Shown one piece after another: positions 10,171 to 18,135 of a stretch of DNA of 34,365 nt. The stretch is from an uncultured Paracoccaceae bacterium. GTDB taxonomy: Bacteria; Pseudomonadota; Alphaproteobacteria; Rhodobacterales; Rhodobacteraceae. Under the pieces are notes generated by a model. That model searched no databases. It worked only from the letters and a program-made list of their open reading frames with translations, and was not told where the DNA came from. Numbering within the stretch: the stretch's first letter is position 1; every line of letters starts with the position of its first letter. The translations under genes were made by a program, and so were the position numbers. The stretch is taken from positions 1-34,365 of the forward strand of contig CAMZLM010000013.1 in NCBI GenBank assembly GCA_947311485.1, read 5' to 3'.

Positions 10171-10183
10171 CTTTTCATGTCTA
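10152..10183 (-). promoter_or_regulatory. Candidate hutI promoter
   Basis: Minus strand: TAGACA, 17 bases, TAATCT, which is four matches to each sigma-70-type hexamer by eye. The -35 element falls within the HutC-like operator, so repressor binding would block the polymerase. This is inferred from pattern only. Confidence 0.35.
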
Positions 10184-10188
10184 TACAT
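10177..10188. promoter_or_regulatory. HutC-type (GntR family) operator
   Basis: ATGTCTATACAT is an imperfect palindrome with the GT-N4-AC core (GTCTATAC) typical of the HutC subfamily of GntR regulators. It is the only such site seen in the hutI-hutF gap and lies between both candidate promoters and the hutF ribosome binding site (AAGGA at 10192-10196). One bound HutC could control both arms of the regulon. In known systems urocanate releases HutC. Confidence 0.6.
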
Positions 10189-10202
10189 AAGAAGGACCAC
10201 CG

Positions 10203-11570
10203 ATGAAAATCTATGCAAAACTCGCCTGGGTCGCGGATGGCTGGCAGCAGGATGTGCGCCTTCAAATCACCGACGGCACAATTCGGAAAATCGACACCGG
10301 CGCGGTAATGCAAACTGGTGATACAGTGGTGGATACGCTGCTGCCTGCGCTTGCCAATTTGCACAGTCACAGCTTTCAACGGGCGATGGCGGGGATGGCG
10401 GAACACCATACCGGCGGGCAAGACAGTTTCTGGACATGGCGCGATTTGATGTACCGCTTTGTGGCGCATCTCCGCCCGGAACACATTCAGGCCATTGCCG
10501 CACAAGTGTTTATGGAAATGCAGTTGGCGGGCTATGGGTCGGTGGGGGAATTCCATTACCTGCACCACCAGACAGATGCCACACCCTATGACACCCGCGC
10601 CGAAACCTCGTTTCGGGTCATTGCTGCCGCACAGCAATGCGGCATCGGCCTGACCCATTTGCCGGTGCTCTATACCTATGGCGGGGCTGGCAAACAGACG
10701 CTTGAAGGGGGCCAACGGCGGTTTGGCAATTCAGTAGCCGATTTCAGCAATCTGGTTTCACAGATCAATGCCGCGCAGACCGGAACCCCTGCCGATTTCC
10801 AAGTCGGCATTGCAATCCATTCCCTGCGCGCCACGGCACCTGAAGAACTGGAACGGGTAACAGCCCGGCACCCGAATGCGCCAATCCACATCCATATCGC
10901 CGAACAGCCACAGGAAGTGCAGGACGTGTCCGACTGGCTCGGCCAACGCTCCGTGGAATGGTTGTTTAACACCCAGGATGTCGGGCCGCGCTGGTGTTTG
11001 GTCCATGCAACCCACATGACGCAAACCGAAACCATTACCCTTGCCCAAAGCGGTGCCGTTGCCGGATTATGCCCGATCACCGAAGCCAACCTTGGCGACG
11101 GGCCATTCAACGGGCCGAACTACCTTTCCCATGATGGAACGTTTGGCATCGGGTCCGATTCCAACGTGCATATTTCCCTGACCGAAGAACTGCGCACACT
11201 GGAATATTCCCAGCGCCTGCGGGATTTACACCGTAACGTGATGGTAAAGAAAACCGGCTCCGTTGGGCAAACCTTGTATCTGGGGGCTGCCAAGGGCGGC
11301 GCACAGGCTTTGGGGCGCAAGGCCGGTGTGATTGCCACAGGCCAACTGGCGGATCTGGTGGCAATAGACAGCACCGATCCTTATTTATGCGCGCTGCCGG
11401 AAATGCACCTGTTTGACGGTTTGTGTTTTGCCGCAAATGACCGCGTTGTTACGGATTTGTGGTCGGCTGGCCGCCATATGGTGCAATCTGGACGGCATGT
11501 GGCACAGGCTGAAATCACCCAAAACTATCGCAAGGCAATTGCGGATTTAACCAACAACCTGTTGCAGTAG
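10203..11570 (+). CDS. hutF: Formimidoylglutamate deiminase
   Basis: 455 residues, amidohydrolase superfamily. Removes ammonia from N-formimidoyl-L-glutamate to give N-formyl-L-glutamate, the substrate of the HutG found across the gap. The metal pair is H54/H56 in LANLHSHSFQRAMAG; further motifs are HIHIAEQPQEV (about 225-235), LVHATHMT and GIGSDSNVHIS (aspartate ligand). AAGGA at good spacing supports the ATG at 10203. Divergent from hutI, 39 bases upstream of hutC. Confidence 0.96.
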   Translation: MKIYAKLAWVADGWQQDVRLQITDGTIRKIDTGAVMQTGDTVVDTLLPALANLHSHSFQRAMAGMAEHHTGGQDSFWTWRDLMYRFVAHLRPEHIQAIAAQVFMEMQLAGYGSVGEFHYLHHQTDATPYDTRAETSFRVIAAAQQCGIGLTHLPVLYTYGGAGKQTLEGGQRRFGNSVADFSNLVSQINAAQTGTPADFQVGIAIHSLRATAPEELERVTARHPNAPIHIHIAEQPQEVQDVSDWLGQRSVEWLFNTQDVGPRWCLVHATHMTQTETITLAQSGAVAGLCPITEANLGDGPFNGPNYLSHDGTFGIGSDSNVHISLTEELRTLEYSQRLRDLHRNVMVKKTGSVGQTLYLGAAKGGAQALGRKAGVIATGQLADLVAIDSTDPYLCALPEMHLFDGLCFAANDRVVTDLWSAGRHMVQSGRHVAQAEITQNYRKAIADLTNNLLQ

Positions 11571-11609
11571 GGCCTGTTCCCTTTGGGCCAGCCGGTGTAC
11601 TCTGCACCT

Positions 11610-12335
11610 ATGACTAAGCAAACCGACATCCCCCGCTCCCTGCATCAACGTATTTTGCAAGAGGTGCAGGAGAAAATCATCTCTGGTGCATGGCCACCGG
11701 GGTACCGGATCCCGTTTGAAACCGATATGGCACGGGATTACGGTTGTTCGCGCATGACCGTAAACAAGGCGCTGACCCAGCTCACCCGTGCCGGCCTGCT
11801 GGTGCGCAACCGCAAAACGGGCACCTTTGTCAAAGCGCCGCAATCCCTGTCGGCAGCAATGGAGATTTCCGATATCCAGCAAGAGGTCGAGCGCGCCGGC
11901 AAGGCCTATTCCTATCGCTTGCTAGAAGATCGTTCCGGCAAGGTAGATGTGGAAACTCTCGACCCATTGGTTCCGCGCAGCTTTTGCCACGTGCGCCAGC
12001 TGACCTGCCTGCATCTGGCGGATGAACATCCTTTTTGTCTGGAACAACGGATCATCAACATTGAAGCGGTCCCGGATGTGGCCAAGGTAGATTTTACCAC
12101 CGTATCCCCCGGTCACTGGCTGTTGCAACAAGTGCCGTGGAATGCCGCCGAACACCAGATTTTCGCCTATGCGGCGACGGATGAAACCTCTAAAATTCTG
12201 TGCATTGAATCCGGTGCCCCCTGTCTTGTGATTGAACGCACGACGCGCAATCAGAATGCGGATGTGACATGGGCCAGACTGACCTATCCCGGCGACCGGC
12301 ACCGATTATTTGCGTCTTTTACCCCCAGCGAATAA
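11610..12335 (+). CDS. hutC: GntR/HutC-family histidine utilisation repressor
   Basis: 241 residues. The N-terminal winged helix-turn-helix (about 8-75) includes ISGAWPPGYRIPFETDMARDY-like sequence, SRMTVNKAL in the recognition helix, and the wing TGTFV. The C-terminal part is a UTRA-type effector domain with CLHLADEHPFCLEQR and a final ARLTYPGDRHRL. HutC represses hut genes until urocanate binds. I used the ATG at 11610; a TTG at 11583 would add residues before the HTH. There is no clear Shine-Dalgarno sequence. Probably co-transcribed with hutF and so autoregulated from the shared operator. Confidence 0.93.
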   Translation: MTKQTDIPRSLHQRILQEVQEKIISGAWPPGYRIPFETDMARDYGCSRMTVNKALTQLTRAGLLVRNRKTGTFVKAPQSLSAAMEISDIQQEVERAGKAYSYRLLEDRSGKVDVETLDPLVPRSFCHVRQLTCLHLADEHPFCLEQRIINIEAVPDVAKVDFTTVSPGHWLLQQVPWNAAEHQIFAYAATDETSKILCIESGAPCLVIERTTRNQNADVTWARLTYPGDRHRLFASFTPSE

Positions 12336-12361
12336 AAAACCCCGCCCGATGGGGCGAGGTT
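12334..12361. terminator. Terminator between hutC and etfA (probably bidirectional)
   Basis: An inverted repeat spans 12338-12361 (AACC.CGCCC / GGGCG.GGTT around a short loop with one mismatch). It is flanked by six A bases at 12334-12339, which form a T run on the minus strand after the stem. It fits intrinsic termination of minus-strand etfBA, and the stem could also stop hutFC transcripts. Confidence 0.8.
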
Positions 12362-12388
12362 CAAATCCATTAACTGGCGAGACAGCTG

Positions 12389-13315
12389 TTACAGCTTTTC
12401 TGTCAACTCCGGTACCGCGTCGAACAAATCGGCGACAAGCCCGTAATCGGCCACCTGAAAGATCGGCGCTTCTTCGTCTTTGTTGATGGCGACGATGACT
12501 TTGCTGTCTTTCATACCGGCCAGATGTTGAATCGCACCGGAAATACCGCAAGCGATGTACAGATCAGGCGCAACCACCTTGCCGGTCTGGCCGACTTGCC
12601 AGTCGTTCGGAGCATAGCCACTGTCCACAGCCGCGCGCGATGCGCCAACAGCGGCGTTCAGTTTGTCGGCCAATGCCTCGATGATGGCAAAGTTTTCTTC
12701 GGAACCGACACCGCGACCACCGGACACAACAATTTTCGCGCTGGTCAGTTCGGGGCGATCGGATTCCTGCACCTTGTCTTCGACCCACTCGGACAGGGCC
12801 GGATCACCGGCAACAGCCACGGATTCAACCGCTGCAGAGCCGCCTTCAGCCGCCGCATCAAAACCGGCAGTACGGAAGGTAACAACCTTTTTCGCGTCTC
12901 CCGACTGTACAGTCTGAATGGCGTTACCCGCATAGATCGGGCGTTCAAAAGTGTTTCCGTCAACCACGGCGGTTACATCGGTAATCACCATCACATCCAG
13001 CAAGGCCGCCACGCGGGGCAGAATGTTTTTGGCATTGGTGGTTGCCGGTGCCACGATATGTTCATAATCACCCGCCAGCGACACGATCAGATCGGCGGTT
13101 GGCTCGGCCAGACCGTTGCCGTAAATCGCATCATCCGCGCACAGCACCTTGGCCACACCGTCAAGTGCACCCGCAGCAGCAGCCGCGTCGCCGCAACCGG
13201 CAGAGGCACAAAGAACCGTTACATCGCCCAGCGATTTCGCCGCTGTCAGGGCTTTGCCGGTCTGGTCGAGCGAGATTTCCCCGCCCACGATTTCTGCAAG
13301 AAGTAGAACAGCCAT
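12389..13315 (-). CDS. etfA: Electron transfer flavoprotein alpha subunit
   Basis: 308 residues. ETF accepts electrons from acyl-CoA and other dehydrogenases and passes them to ETF-ubiquinone oxidoreductase. The C-terminal FAD-binding part carries SGGRGVGSEENF, AVDSGYAPNDWQVGQTGK, YIACGISGAIQHLAGM and the AINKDEEAPIFQVADYGLV stretch, all diagnostic of EtfA. The start ATG shares one base with the etfB stop (TAATG), so the two subunits are coupled. A strong hairpin with a T run follows the stop. Confidence 0.97.
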   Translation of the reverse strand: MAVLLLAEIVGGEISLDQTGKALTAAKSLGDVTVLCASAGCGDAAAAAGALDGVAKVLCADDAIYGNGLAEPTADLIVSLAGDYEHIVAPATTNAKNILPRVAALLDVMVITDVTAVVDGNTFERPIYAGNAIQTVQSGDAKKVVTFRTAGFDAAAEGGSAAVESVAVAGDPALSEWVEDKVQESDRPELTSAKIVVSGGRGVGSEENFAIIEALADKLNAAVGASRAAVDSGYAPNDWQVGQTGKVVAPDLYIACGISGAIQHLAGMKDSKVIVAINKDEEAPIFQVADYGLVADLFDAVPELTEKL

Positions 13316-14076
13316 TACAGGACCCCCGCTTCGTCTTTGAGTTTGGCAATCAGTTCGGCCACATCGGCAACCTTGATTCCGGCGGCACGCTCGGATGGCT
13401 CGCTGGTTTTGACGATGGTCAGGCGCGGCGCCGTATCAACACCGTAATCATCGGCGGTTTTCTCTTCCATCGGCTTGCGCTTGGCCTTCATAATATTTGG
13501 CAAAGACGCGTAACGCGGCTCGTTCAAACGCAGATCAACAGTTATGACCGACGGCATTTTCACCTTGATGGTCTGCAAGCCGCCATCCACTTCGCGGGTC
13601 ACAACAGCGTTGTCACCGTCAATGTCCAGCTCGGACGCATAAGTCCCTTGTGACCAGCCCATCAACGCAGCCAGCATTTGGCCAGTCGCATTTAGATCAT
13701 TATCAATTGCCTGCTTGCCAGCCAGAACCAGACCCGGCTGCTCGGCTTCGACAACACCCTTCAGGATTTTCGCAACGGCCAGTGGTTCAATGTCGTTGTG
13801 AACATCATCAGAAGCCACAACAAGAATGGCGCGATCCGCCCCCATGGCCAGCGCCGTACGCAGGGTTTCCTGAGACTGCTTTACGCCAATGGAAACCACA
13901 ACGATTTCATCAACCTTGCCCGCTTCCTTGAGACGAATAGCCTCTTCGACCGCGATTTCGTCGAATGGGTTCATCGACATTTTGACATTCGCCAGATCAA
14001 CTCCGCTGCCATCCGCCTTGACGCGAACTTTCACGTTATAGTCGATCACGCGTTTGACAGGTACCAATACCTTCAT
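13315..14076 (-). CDS. etfB: Electron transfer flavoprotein beta subunit
   Basis: 253 residues, the normal EtfB length. It begins [17 protein letters not shown] and carries the AMP-binding region and the signature [25 protein letters not shown]-type sequence near 155-185, ending with the MKAKRKP recognition segment used for docking partner dehydrogenases. AGGAG lies upstream of the ATG at 14076; an ATG at 14109 would add a non-family extension. First cistron of etfBA. Confidence 0.97.
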   Translation of the reverse strand: MKVLVPVKRVIDYNVKVRVKADGSGVDLANVKMSMNPFDEIAVEEAIRLKEAGKVDEIVVVSIGVKQSQETLRTALAMGADRAILVVASDDVHNDIEPLAVAKILKGVVEAEQPGLVLAGKQAIDNDLNATGQMLAALMGWSQGTYASELDIDGDNAVVTREVDGGLQTIKVKMPSVITVDLRLNEPRYASLPNIMKAKRKPMEEKTADDYGVDTAPRLTIVKTSEPSERAAGIKVADVAELIAKLKDEAGVL

Positions 14077-14264
14077 GTGCGTCTCTCCTAACAATGTTCC
14101 CCGAAACATCGGGTTTGGGTAAGAATCCTACCATGCGTTTACGAAAAACACAGGCGGTTGAACAGGGGGAAACCGACATGTAACCACAACTTAACGCCGT
14201 GTAACGCCCTCCGGTAAGGCTTCGTTACGTTTGGTAATTATTGTGTCGCATTTCAGTACGGAAA
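14077..14264. other. Intergenic leader between adenosyltransferase gene and etfB
   Basis: 188 bases without a credible ORF. It holds a short hairpin near the etfB end (CCCGA, 4-base loop, TCGGG at 14100-14113) and AGGAG before etfB. A wider repeat GTAACG/CGTTAC is also visible near 14200-14227. I expect the etfBA promoter here but cannot place it confidently. Confidence 0.4.
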
Positions 14265-14837
14265 TCAGCGATTCGCACCGGGAACCCACAGCACATCATC
14301 CGCGCCATTGTTGTTGGCAACACGACTGGCAACAAAGAACCAGTCGGACAGACGGTTCAGGTATTTTACCGCCGCCGGATTAACTGTTTCAATACCGGCC
14401 AGTTCCACCGCCAACCGCTCCGCGCGGCGCGATACGGTACGACACAAATGCAGATGCGCCGCCAAAGGCGACCCGCCGGGCAAAATAAAACTGCGCAACG
14501 GCGCAATGTCGGCATTCATCGTATCGATTTCGGTTTCCAGTCGGTCAACCTGCGCATCGGCCAAACGCAAGGGGGGGTATTCGGCCTCGGCGTCCTTGGC
14601 CATATCGGGGCGACACAGATCCGCACCCAGATCAAACAAATCATTCTGGACCAGGGCCAGCCGTTCCGCCATTTCACCGGTAGCATGCAATTTGGCCATG
14701 CCCACGGTCGCATTGGTTTCATCCACAGTGCCATAGGCATTGACCCGTGCGTCATATTTCGCAACCCGCACACCATTGCCAAGCGCGGTTGTGCCTTTGT
14801 CACCGGTGCGGGTGTAAATCTTGTTCAGAACAACCAT
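14265..14837 (-). CDS. pduO: Cob(I)alamin adenosyltransferase, PduO type
   Basis: 190 residues. Transfers the adenosyl group of ATP to cob(I)alamin, giving coenzyme B12. The N-terminal motif KIYTRTGDKGTTALGNG binds ATP; YGTVDETNA and the downstream RRAERLAVEL and LNRLSDWFFVASR motifs are the PduO-type signature. It starts 5 bases after the twin-helix gene, so the two probably share a message. Alternative names are MMAB-type ATR or cobO-like, but the fold is PduO rather than CobA. No B12 riboswitch is seen nearby. Confidence 0.93.
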   Translation of the reverse strand: MVVLNKIYTRTGDKGTTALGNGVRVAKYDARVNAYGTVDETNATVGMAKLHATGEMAERLALVQNDLFDLGADLCRPDMAKDAEAEYPPLRLADAQVDRLETEIDTMNADIAPLRSFILPGGSPLAAHLHLCRTVSRRAERLAVELAGIETVNPAAVKYLNRLSDWFFVASRVANNNGADDVLWVPGANR

Positions 14838-14842
14838 TTTAT

Positions 14843-15049
14843 TTACGCCCCGCCGCCCCGCAGAATGATGAATAACAGGATCATGCCAATCGCCACGGCC
14901 TGCGCAATCAACCGGTAGCGCATCAGCCGGTTGGAATGCTTGCGGTTAAACTCGCCACCCTTGGTAAAGGCCCCAAGCCCGACCATCAGCACCACGAACA
15001 CCAGCAAAATCGCGAAAATCATCGCATAATAAAGTGGATCATCAACCAT
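14843..15049 (-). CDS. Twin transmembrane HIG1-domain-like protein
   Basis: 68 residues with helices at about 9-28 and 49-64 joined by a basic loop (FNRKHSNRLMRYRLIAQA). That loop and the helix spacing resemble the HIG1 domain, whose mitochondrial members associate with cytochrome oxidase and which is common as a tiny protein in alphaproteobacteria. AAGGAT precedes the ATG. Placed directly before the cobalamin adenosyltransferase and upstream of etfBA. The role in the membrane is inferred, not shown. Confidence 0.75.
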   Translation of the reverse strand: MVDDPLYYAMIFAILLVFVVLMVGLGAFTKGGEFNRKHSNRLMRYRLIAQAVAIGMILLFIILRGGGA

Positions 15050-15169
15050 GGTTTATCCTTTCGTTTCGCCCCTGACATAGGATGATTCCCCGCCGCCGCC
15101 AATGGGTATAGTGCCGCGCCTAGATATGGAGTCTCAACAGGCTGTTCACACCTAGCCAAGAAAGCAAAT

Positions 15170-17032
15170 TTAGTCAGGAATTAAAGTGCCAATAACCTTT
15201 TCAATAACTGTATCAAGATGACTGGTATCCAAATTACTTTCCTGGACCTCAGTAGCGAACAGGGCCTTAAGATCGTCGTGCACCCCACGAGAGAAAAACC
15301 AGTCAACTGTACCAGCATCACAATTGCTCAGATTGATACTCCTTTCCTGATCACTCTTAACCGAGTTCCAGATATCCCCGTGTACATGATGTTCTGGCGG
15401 ATCTTCCCTGTTTTCCAGTATATTCTGGTAAATCTGTGCCGCGCCATTGGCTGGGAATAAAAATTCCGCTGGGAAAAATGCCGAGTTCTCATGAAATTCC
15501 CATCGTTTCAGAAAATCATGGTATTCCTGACTCAAAGGCAGCACCCAAGCTCGAGCGTTATCGTTAATCACTACGGGGGCGTCGGGTACGTTACTCTCAC
15601 CGCAAACCGCCTTAAACGCACTGCGCCCTTTCTTGTCATTGTCAAACAGAAAAAGGATGCGGTTGTTTGCATTGATCCCCCCTTGCTTCATCAGGGCATT
15701 AAGCAGCGCTTTAGGGTTATCCGGAGTTCCTCCCAAAGGTCGAATCTGGATTTCGTCTTGGTGTCCAATCCTCTCCATTGCCGACGAGAAAAGATTCACA
15801 TCGTGCCCCCCTTCGACAAACAGGGTTGGGGCAGCCAAAGCTTCCAAGCTCTCGCGCAGCGTCTGCGCCTCGTCGTGCAAGGCATCAGCCCGAGCCCGCT
15901 CTTTCTCTAGTACTTCTTCCTGTTCCTTCATCTGGCGGATGACAAAGGGCAGTTGCAAGAGCCCTGCCTTTTCCATGGCTCCTTCGGCATCTTTAAGGGT
16001 ATTGATAGGGGTTATGGCATTTTCCGGAGAAATTTCACTCGGGCGGGCACCTTGCTGTTTCTTGACAAAGAAACGGCTTACCCGAACTTCATCATTGTCA
16101 ACATCAGCCAAGTAAAAGGCTGGTGAATGGCTGGTGATAAATACTTGGGTATCATCCCGAGCCGAAAACTCGAAAAACCGGCGCGCTTCCGTGGAAGCAG
16201 CACCGAGATCCAATGAATTTTCCGGCTCCTCAAATCCCCATAGAAACAGTTTATTGCGTTGTTCCACCTCGTTGATGAAGCGCAGCAACTCGGGGATATG
16301 CCGAGCCTTTATTCCATCCCCCTTCTGTTTAAGAAGCGAATGGCCTTCCGCTCCCAGCAAAAAATCCAAATTTCGGAACAGCTTCCTCATTTCTGTCGGT
16401 GGGGCCAGTGAAGCGTCTCCATCAAAAAGATTGCCGAGTTGTTGTGTCAACCGTTCCGCCTGCCCACCAATCGCGGAAATGAAATCACTCGTCTCCCGTT
16501 GCAGCTGTGCGCTTTGCGCCACTGCAGCATACATTCTTTCAACGAGGTCGGCGAACATCTCCAAATCTTTAACCGCGGGGATATAGGTAAAGTCGATATC
16601 ATTCATAAACCGTGTTAACTGGCTTTTCTGACCTGACTTCAAATCACTATGCTTAATTAGCTTGCCACCCAGAAGAAGCCAAGCTTCTGGGGGAATCTGG
16701 CCTCGCGTGTTCCACTGTTTCTTGATAATCGCTTTTAGTCCAAGTGTACCTTGGTATTTTTCCGGCACATTAAAGGTAATCTTGATCCAAACAAATTTCT
16801 TGTCAGCCGTCTTGCGCGCGTCGGAAAGATTAATTCTAAAATCAAATTCTTCCCTGAATTCCGAATCTGTATTGTCAATTTTGTTGTTGAAAAACAGATT
16901 TAGCGCCCTTAGGAAATTTGACTTCCCGCTATCGTTCCTCCCGAAAAGCACGTTGAGATCACCAATATTGTTGGCCTCTGCAGAATATAATGACCTGAAA
17001 TAGTTTATCTCTATCTTATCAATGAGTTGCAT
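15170..17032 (-). CDS. OLD-family ATP-dependent nuclease (ABC-type ATPase plus TOPRIM)
   Basis: 620 residues. An SMC/RecF-like ATPase half has Walker A GRNDSGKS (31-38), Walker B LFLWGFEEPENSL (about 262-274) and H-loop ITSHSP (299-304). A charged coiled-coil region (about 365-400) leads to a TOPRIM domain with E407 in LFVEGGHD and D464/D466 in LFDNDKKG. This architecture is that of OLD endonucleases, seen in phage P2 Old and in GajA of Gabija. No UvrD-like helicase, reverse transcriptase or other partner lies beside it, so it looks like a solitary (class 1) OLD. The DNA is visibly AT-richer than its neighbours: hand counts of three 60-base lines gave 33, 38 and 55% G+C against 70% in a parC line. 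That suggests horizontal acquisition and a possible anti-phage role. Confidence 0.92.
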   Translation of the reverse strand: MQLIDKIEINYFRSLYSAEANNIGDLNVLFGRNDSGKSNFLRALNLFFNNKIDNTDSEFREEFDFRINLSDARKTADKKFVWIKITFNVPEKYQGTLGLKAIIKKQWNTRGQIPPEAWLLLGGKLIKHSDLKSGQKSQLTRFMNDIDFTYIPAVKDLEMFADLVERMYAAVAQSAQLQRETSDFISAIGGQAERLTQQLGNLFDGDASLAPPTEMRKLFRNLDFLLGAEGHSLLKQKGDGIKARHIPELLRFINEVEQRNKLFLWGFEEPENSLDLGAASTEARRFFEFSARDDTQVFITSHSPAFYLADVDNDEVRVSRFFVKKQQGARPSEISPENAITPINTLKDAEGAMEKAGLLQLPFVIRQMKEQEEVLEKERARADALHDEAQTLRESLEALAAPTLFVEGGHDVNLFSSAMERIGHQDEIQIRPLGGTPDNPKALLNALMKQGGINANNRILFLFDNDKKGRSAFKAVCGESNVPDAPVVINDNARAWVLPLSQEYHDFLKRWEFHENSAFFPAEFLFPANGAAQIYQNILENREDPPEHHVHGDIWNSVKSDQERSINLSNCDAGTVDWFFSRGVHDDLKALFATEVQESNLDTSHLDTVIEKVIGTLIPD

Positions 17033-17190
17033 CTTTAATCACCTATTTTTTAATTTTGGGCACATGAATTTCGATGGCCGATCGGTCCGAGTGGGTTTCG
17101 AAAAATCTTGCGCCCTAGAATTTGAAACCCTGAAAAAGAAGGTATGTGCCTCAAGAAACACCATCCTTTCCAATAATATCTTGCACTTCG
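17033..17190. other. AT-rich upstream region of the OLD gene
   Basis: 158 bases between the OLD start and the SDR stop. Short ORFs exist here but look like noise. GGTGA near the OLD ATG may act as its ribosome binding site. An inverted repeat lies inside (listed separately). I cannot place a clear promoter. Confidence 0.5.
17093..17130. repeat. Inverted repeat upstream of the OLD gene
   Basis: GGGTTTC (17093-17099) and GAAACCC (17124-17130) are perfect complements, extended by a G-T and two A-T pairs. The result is a stem of about 10 pairs with a loop of about 18 bases. It could be a regulator site or the terminator of the minus-strand SDR gene. Confidence 0.45.
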
Positions 17191-18030
17191 CTAGGAACGG
17201 GTCAGGATCCAGTCCGCCAAACGGGTTGAACAAACCCGCTTGATAATCCCCGCCACATAGGTCGGCCATGTCACATAATAGCGCGGATGCGGGCGCGGGC
17301 TTTCCAGTGCGTGGATCAGCTTTTTGGTCACGGCAGAGGCCGGCAATTCCCCGGGGTCGGGCTTGTCCTTGGGACCGGCATAGAGACGTGGCATCAGCAG
17401 GTTTTCGTATTCATCCCGCCGCGCGCTGTTTTCCCAGTCGATCCATTTTTCAAACGGAGCTTGTGCATTTTCACGAATTTTGGTGGTAATCGGGCCGGGT
17501 TCGATCAAGATCGAATGAATACCCGTACCGCGCATTTCCATGCGTAATGTGTCTGTCATACCCTCCATTGCGAATTTGCTGGCGTTATACACCCCGCGAT
17601 AGGGCATCGCAGCGATTCCCAGCACCGAAGAACAGTTCACAATCCGTCCGTGGCCCTGAGCGCGCATTACCGGTATCACCTGCCGGATCAAATCAAAATA
17701 ACCAAAGAAGTTGGTTTCAAACACCGCCCGCAATGCGTCGCGCGGATAATCCTCGACCGCCGCCGACAGGGCATAGGCCCCATTGTTGAACAGCGCATCC
17801 AGCGTGCCGCCCGTTCGCGTCAGGCATTCTTGCAAAGCTGCCGTGATAGACGTTTCGTCCTCGTAATCCAGCCGGAAACTTTCCAGACCTTCCCCCCGCA
17901 GCCGCTCACAGTCCGCCTCTTGGCGACAGGTGGCAAACACCCGCCAGCCGCGTTTGTGCAGGGTGTGGGCTGCATCATAGCCGATGCCGGATGAACAGCC
18001 GGTAATCAGGATGGAGTGTTGTGTGGTCAT
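17191..18030 (-). CDS. Short-chain dehydrogenase/reductase, function unassigned
   Basis: 279 residues, classical SDR fold. The cofactor motif TGCSSGIG is at 10-17, the NNGAY motif near 82-86, catalytic Ser around 134-135, and YNASK gives Tyr148 and Lys152. An Arg after the second strand (CRQEAD) hints at NADP(H) preference, which is an inference. The later IEPGPITTKI and a C-terminal tail ending in an RYYVTWPTYVAG region suggest a lipid- or retinol-type SDR, but the substrate is unknown. AAGGGG precedes the ATG at 18030; the frame stays open far upstream but only antisense to the parC start, so that part is rejected. The OLD island follows its 3' end. Confidence 0.9.
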   Translation of the reverse strand: MTTQHSILITGCSSGIGYDAAHTLHKRGWRVFATCRQEADCERLRGEGLESFRLDYEDETSITAALQECLTRTGGTLDALFNNGAYALSAAVEDYPRDALRAVFETNFFGYFDLIRQVIPVMRAQGHGRIVNCSSVLGIAAMPYRGVYNASKFAMEGMTDTLRMEMRGTGIHSILIEPGPITTKIRENAQAPFEKWIDWENSARRDEYENLLMPRLYAGPKDKPDPGELPASAVTKKLIHALESPRPHPRYYVTWPTYVAGIIKRVCSTRLADWILTRS

Positions 18031-18099
18031 GGTATTCCCCTTGTTGGCGCGGAACCTGCCCTGATTGTGGGCAAAAGGCAACAGGGGCAAAACCGCTTC

Positions 18100-18128
18100 T
18101 AGACGCTGTGCTATGGCTTGTGTATCAC
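18100..18128 (+). promoter_or_regulatory. Candidate parC promoter giving a leaderless mRNA
   Basis: TAGACG (18100-18105), 17 bases, TATCAC (18123-18128), each four of six matches to consensus. The parC ATG follows 7 bases after the -10, about where transcription would begin, and no Shine-Dalgarno sequence is present. Confidence 0.35.
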
Positions 18129-18135
18129 CCTTTGC

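Noticed and set aside
14077-14264. B12 riboswitch near the cobalamin adenosyltransferase
   Set aside because: The gap lies downstream of that gene, and I see no B12-box-like sequence or conserved multi-stem pattern.
15170-17032. Gabija or another multi-gene defence system
   Set aside because: No UvrD-like helicase or other partner flanks the nuclease; neighbours are a HIG1-like gene and an SDR gene.
17039-17269. Possible small partner gene upstream of the OLD nuclease
   Set aside because: The short frames on either strand overlap the SDR 3' end, lack ribosome sites and show no protein-like pattern.
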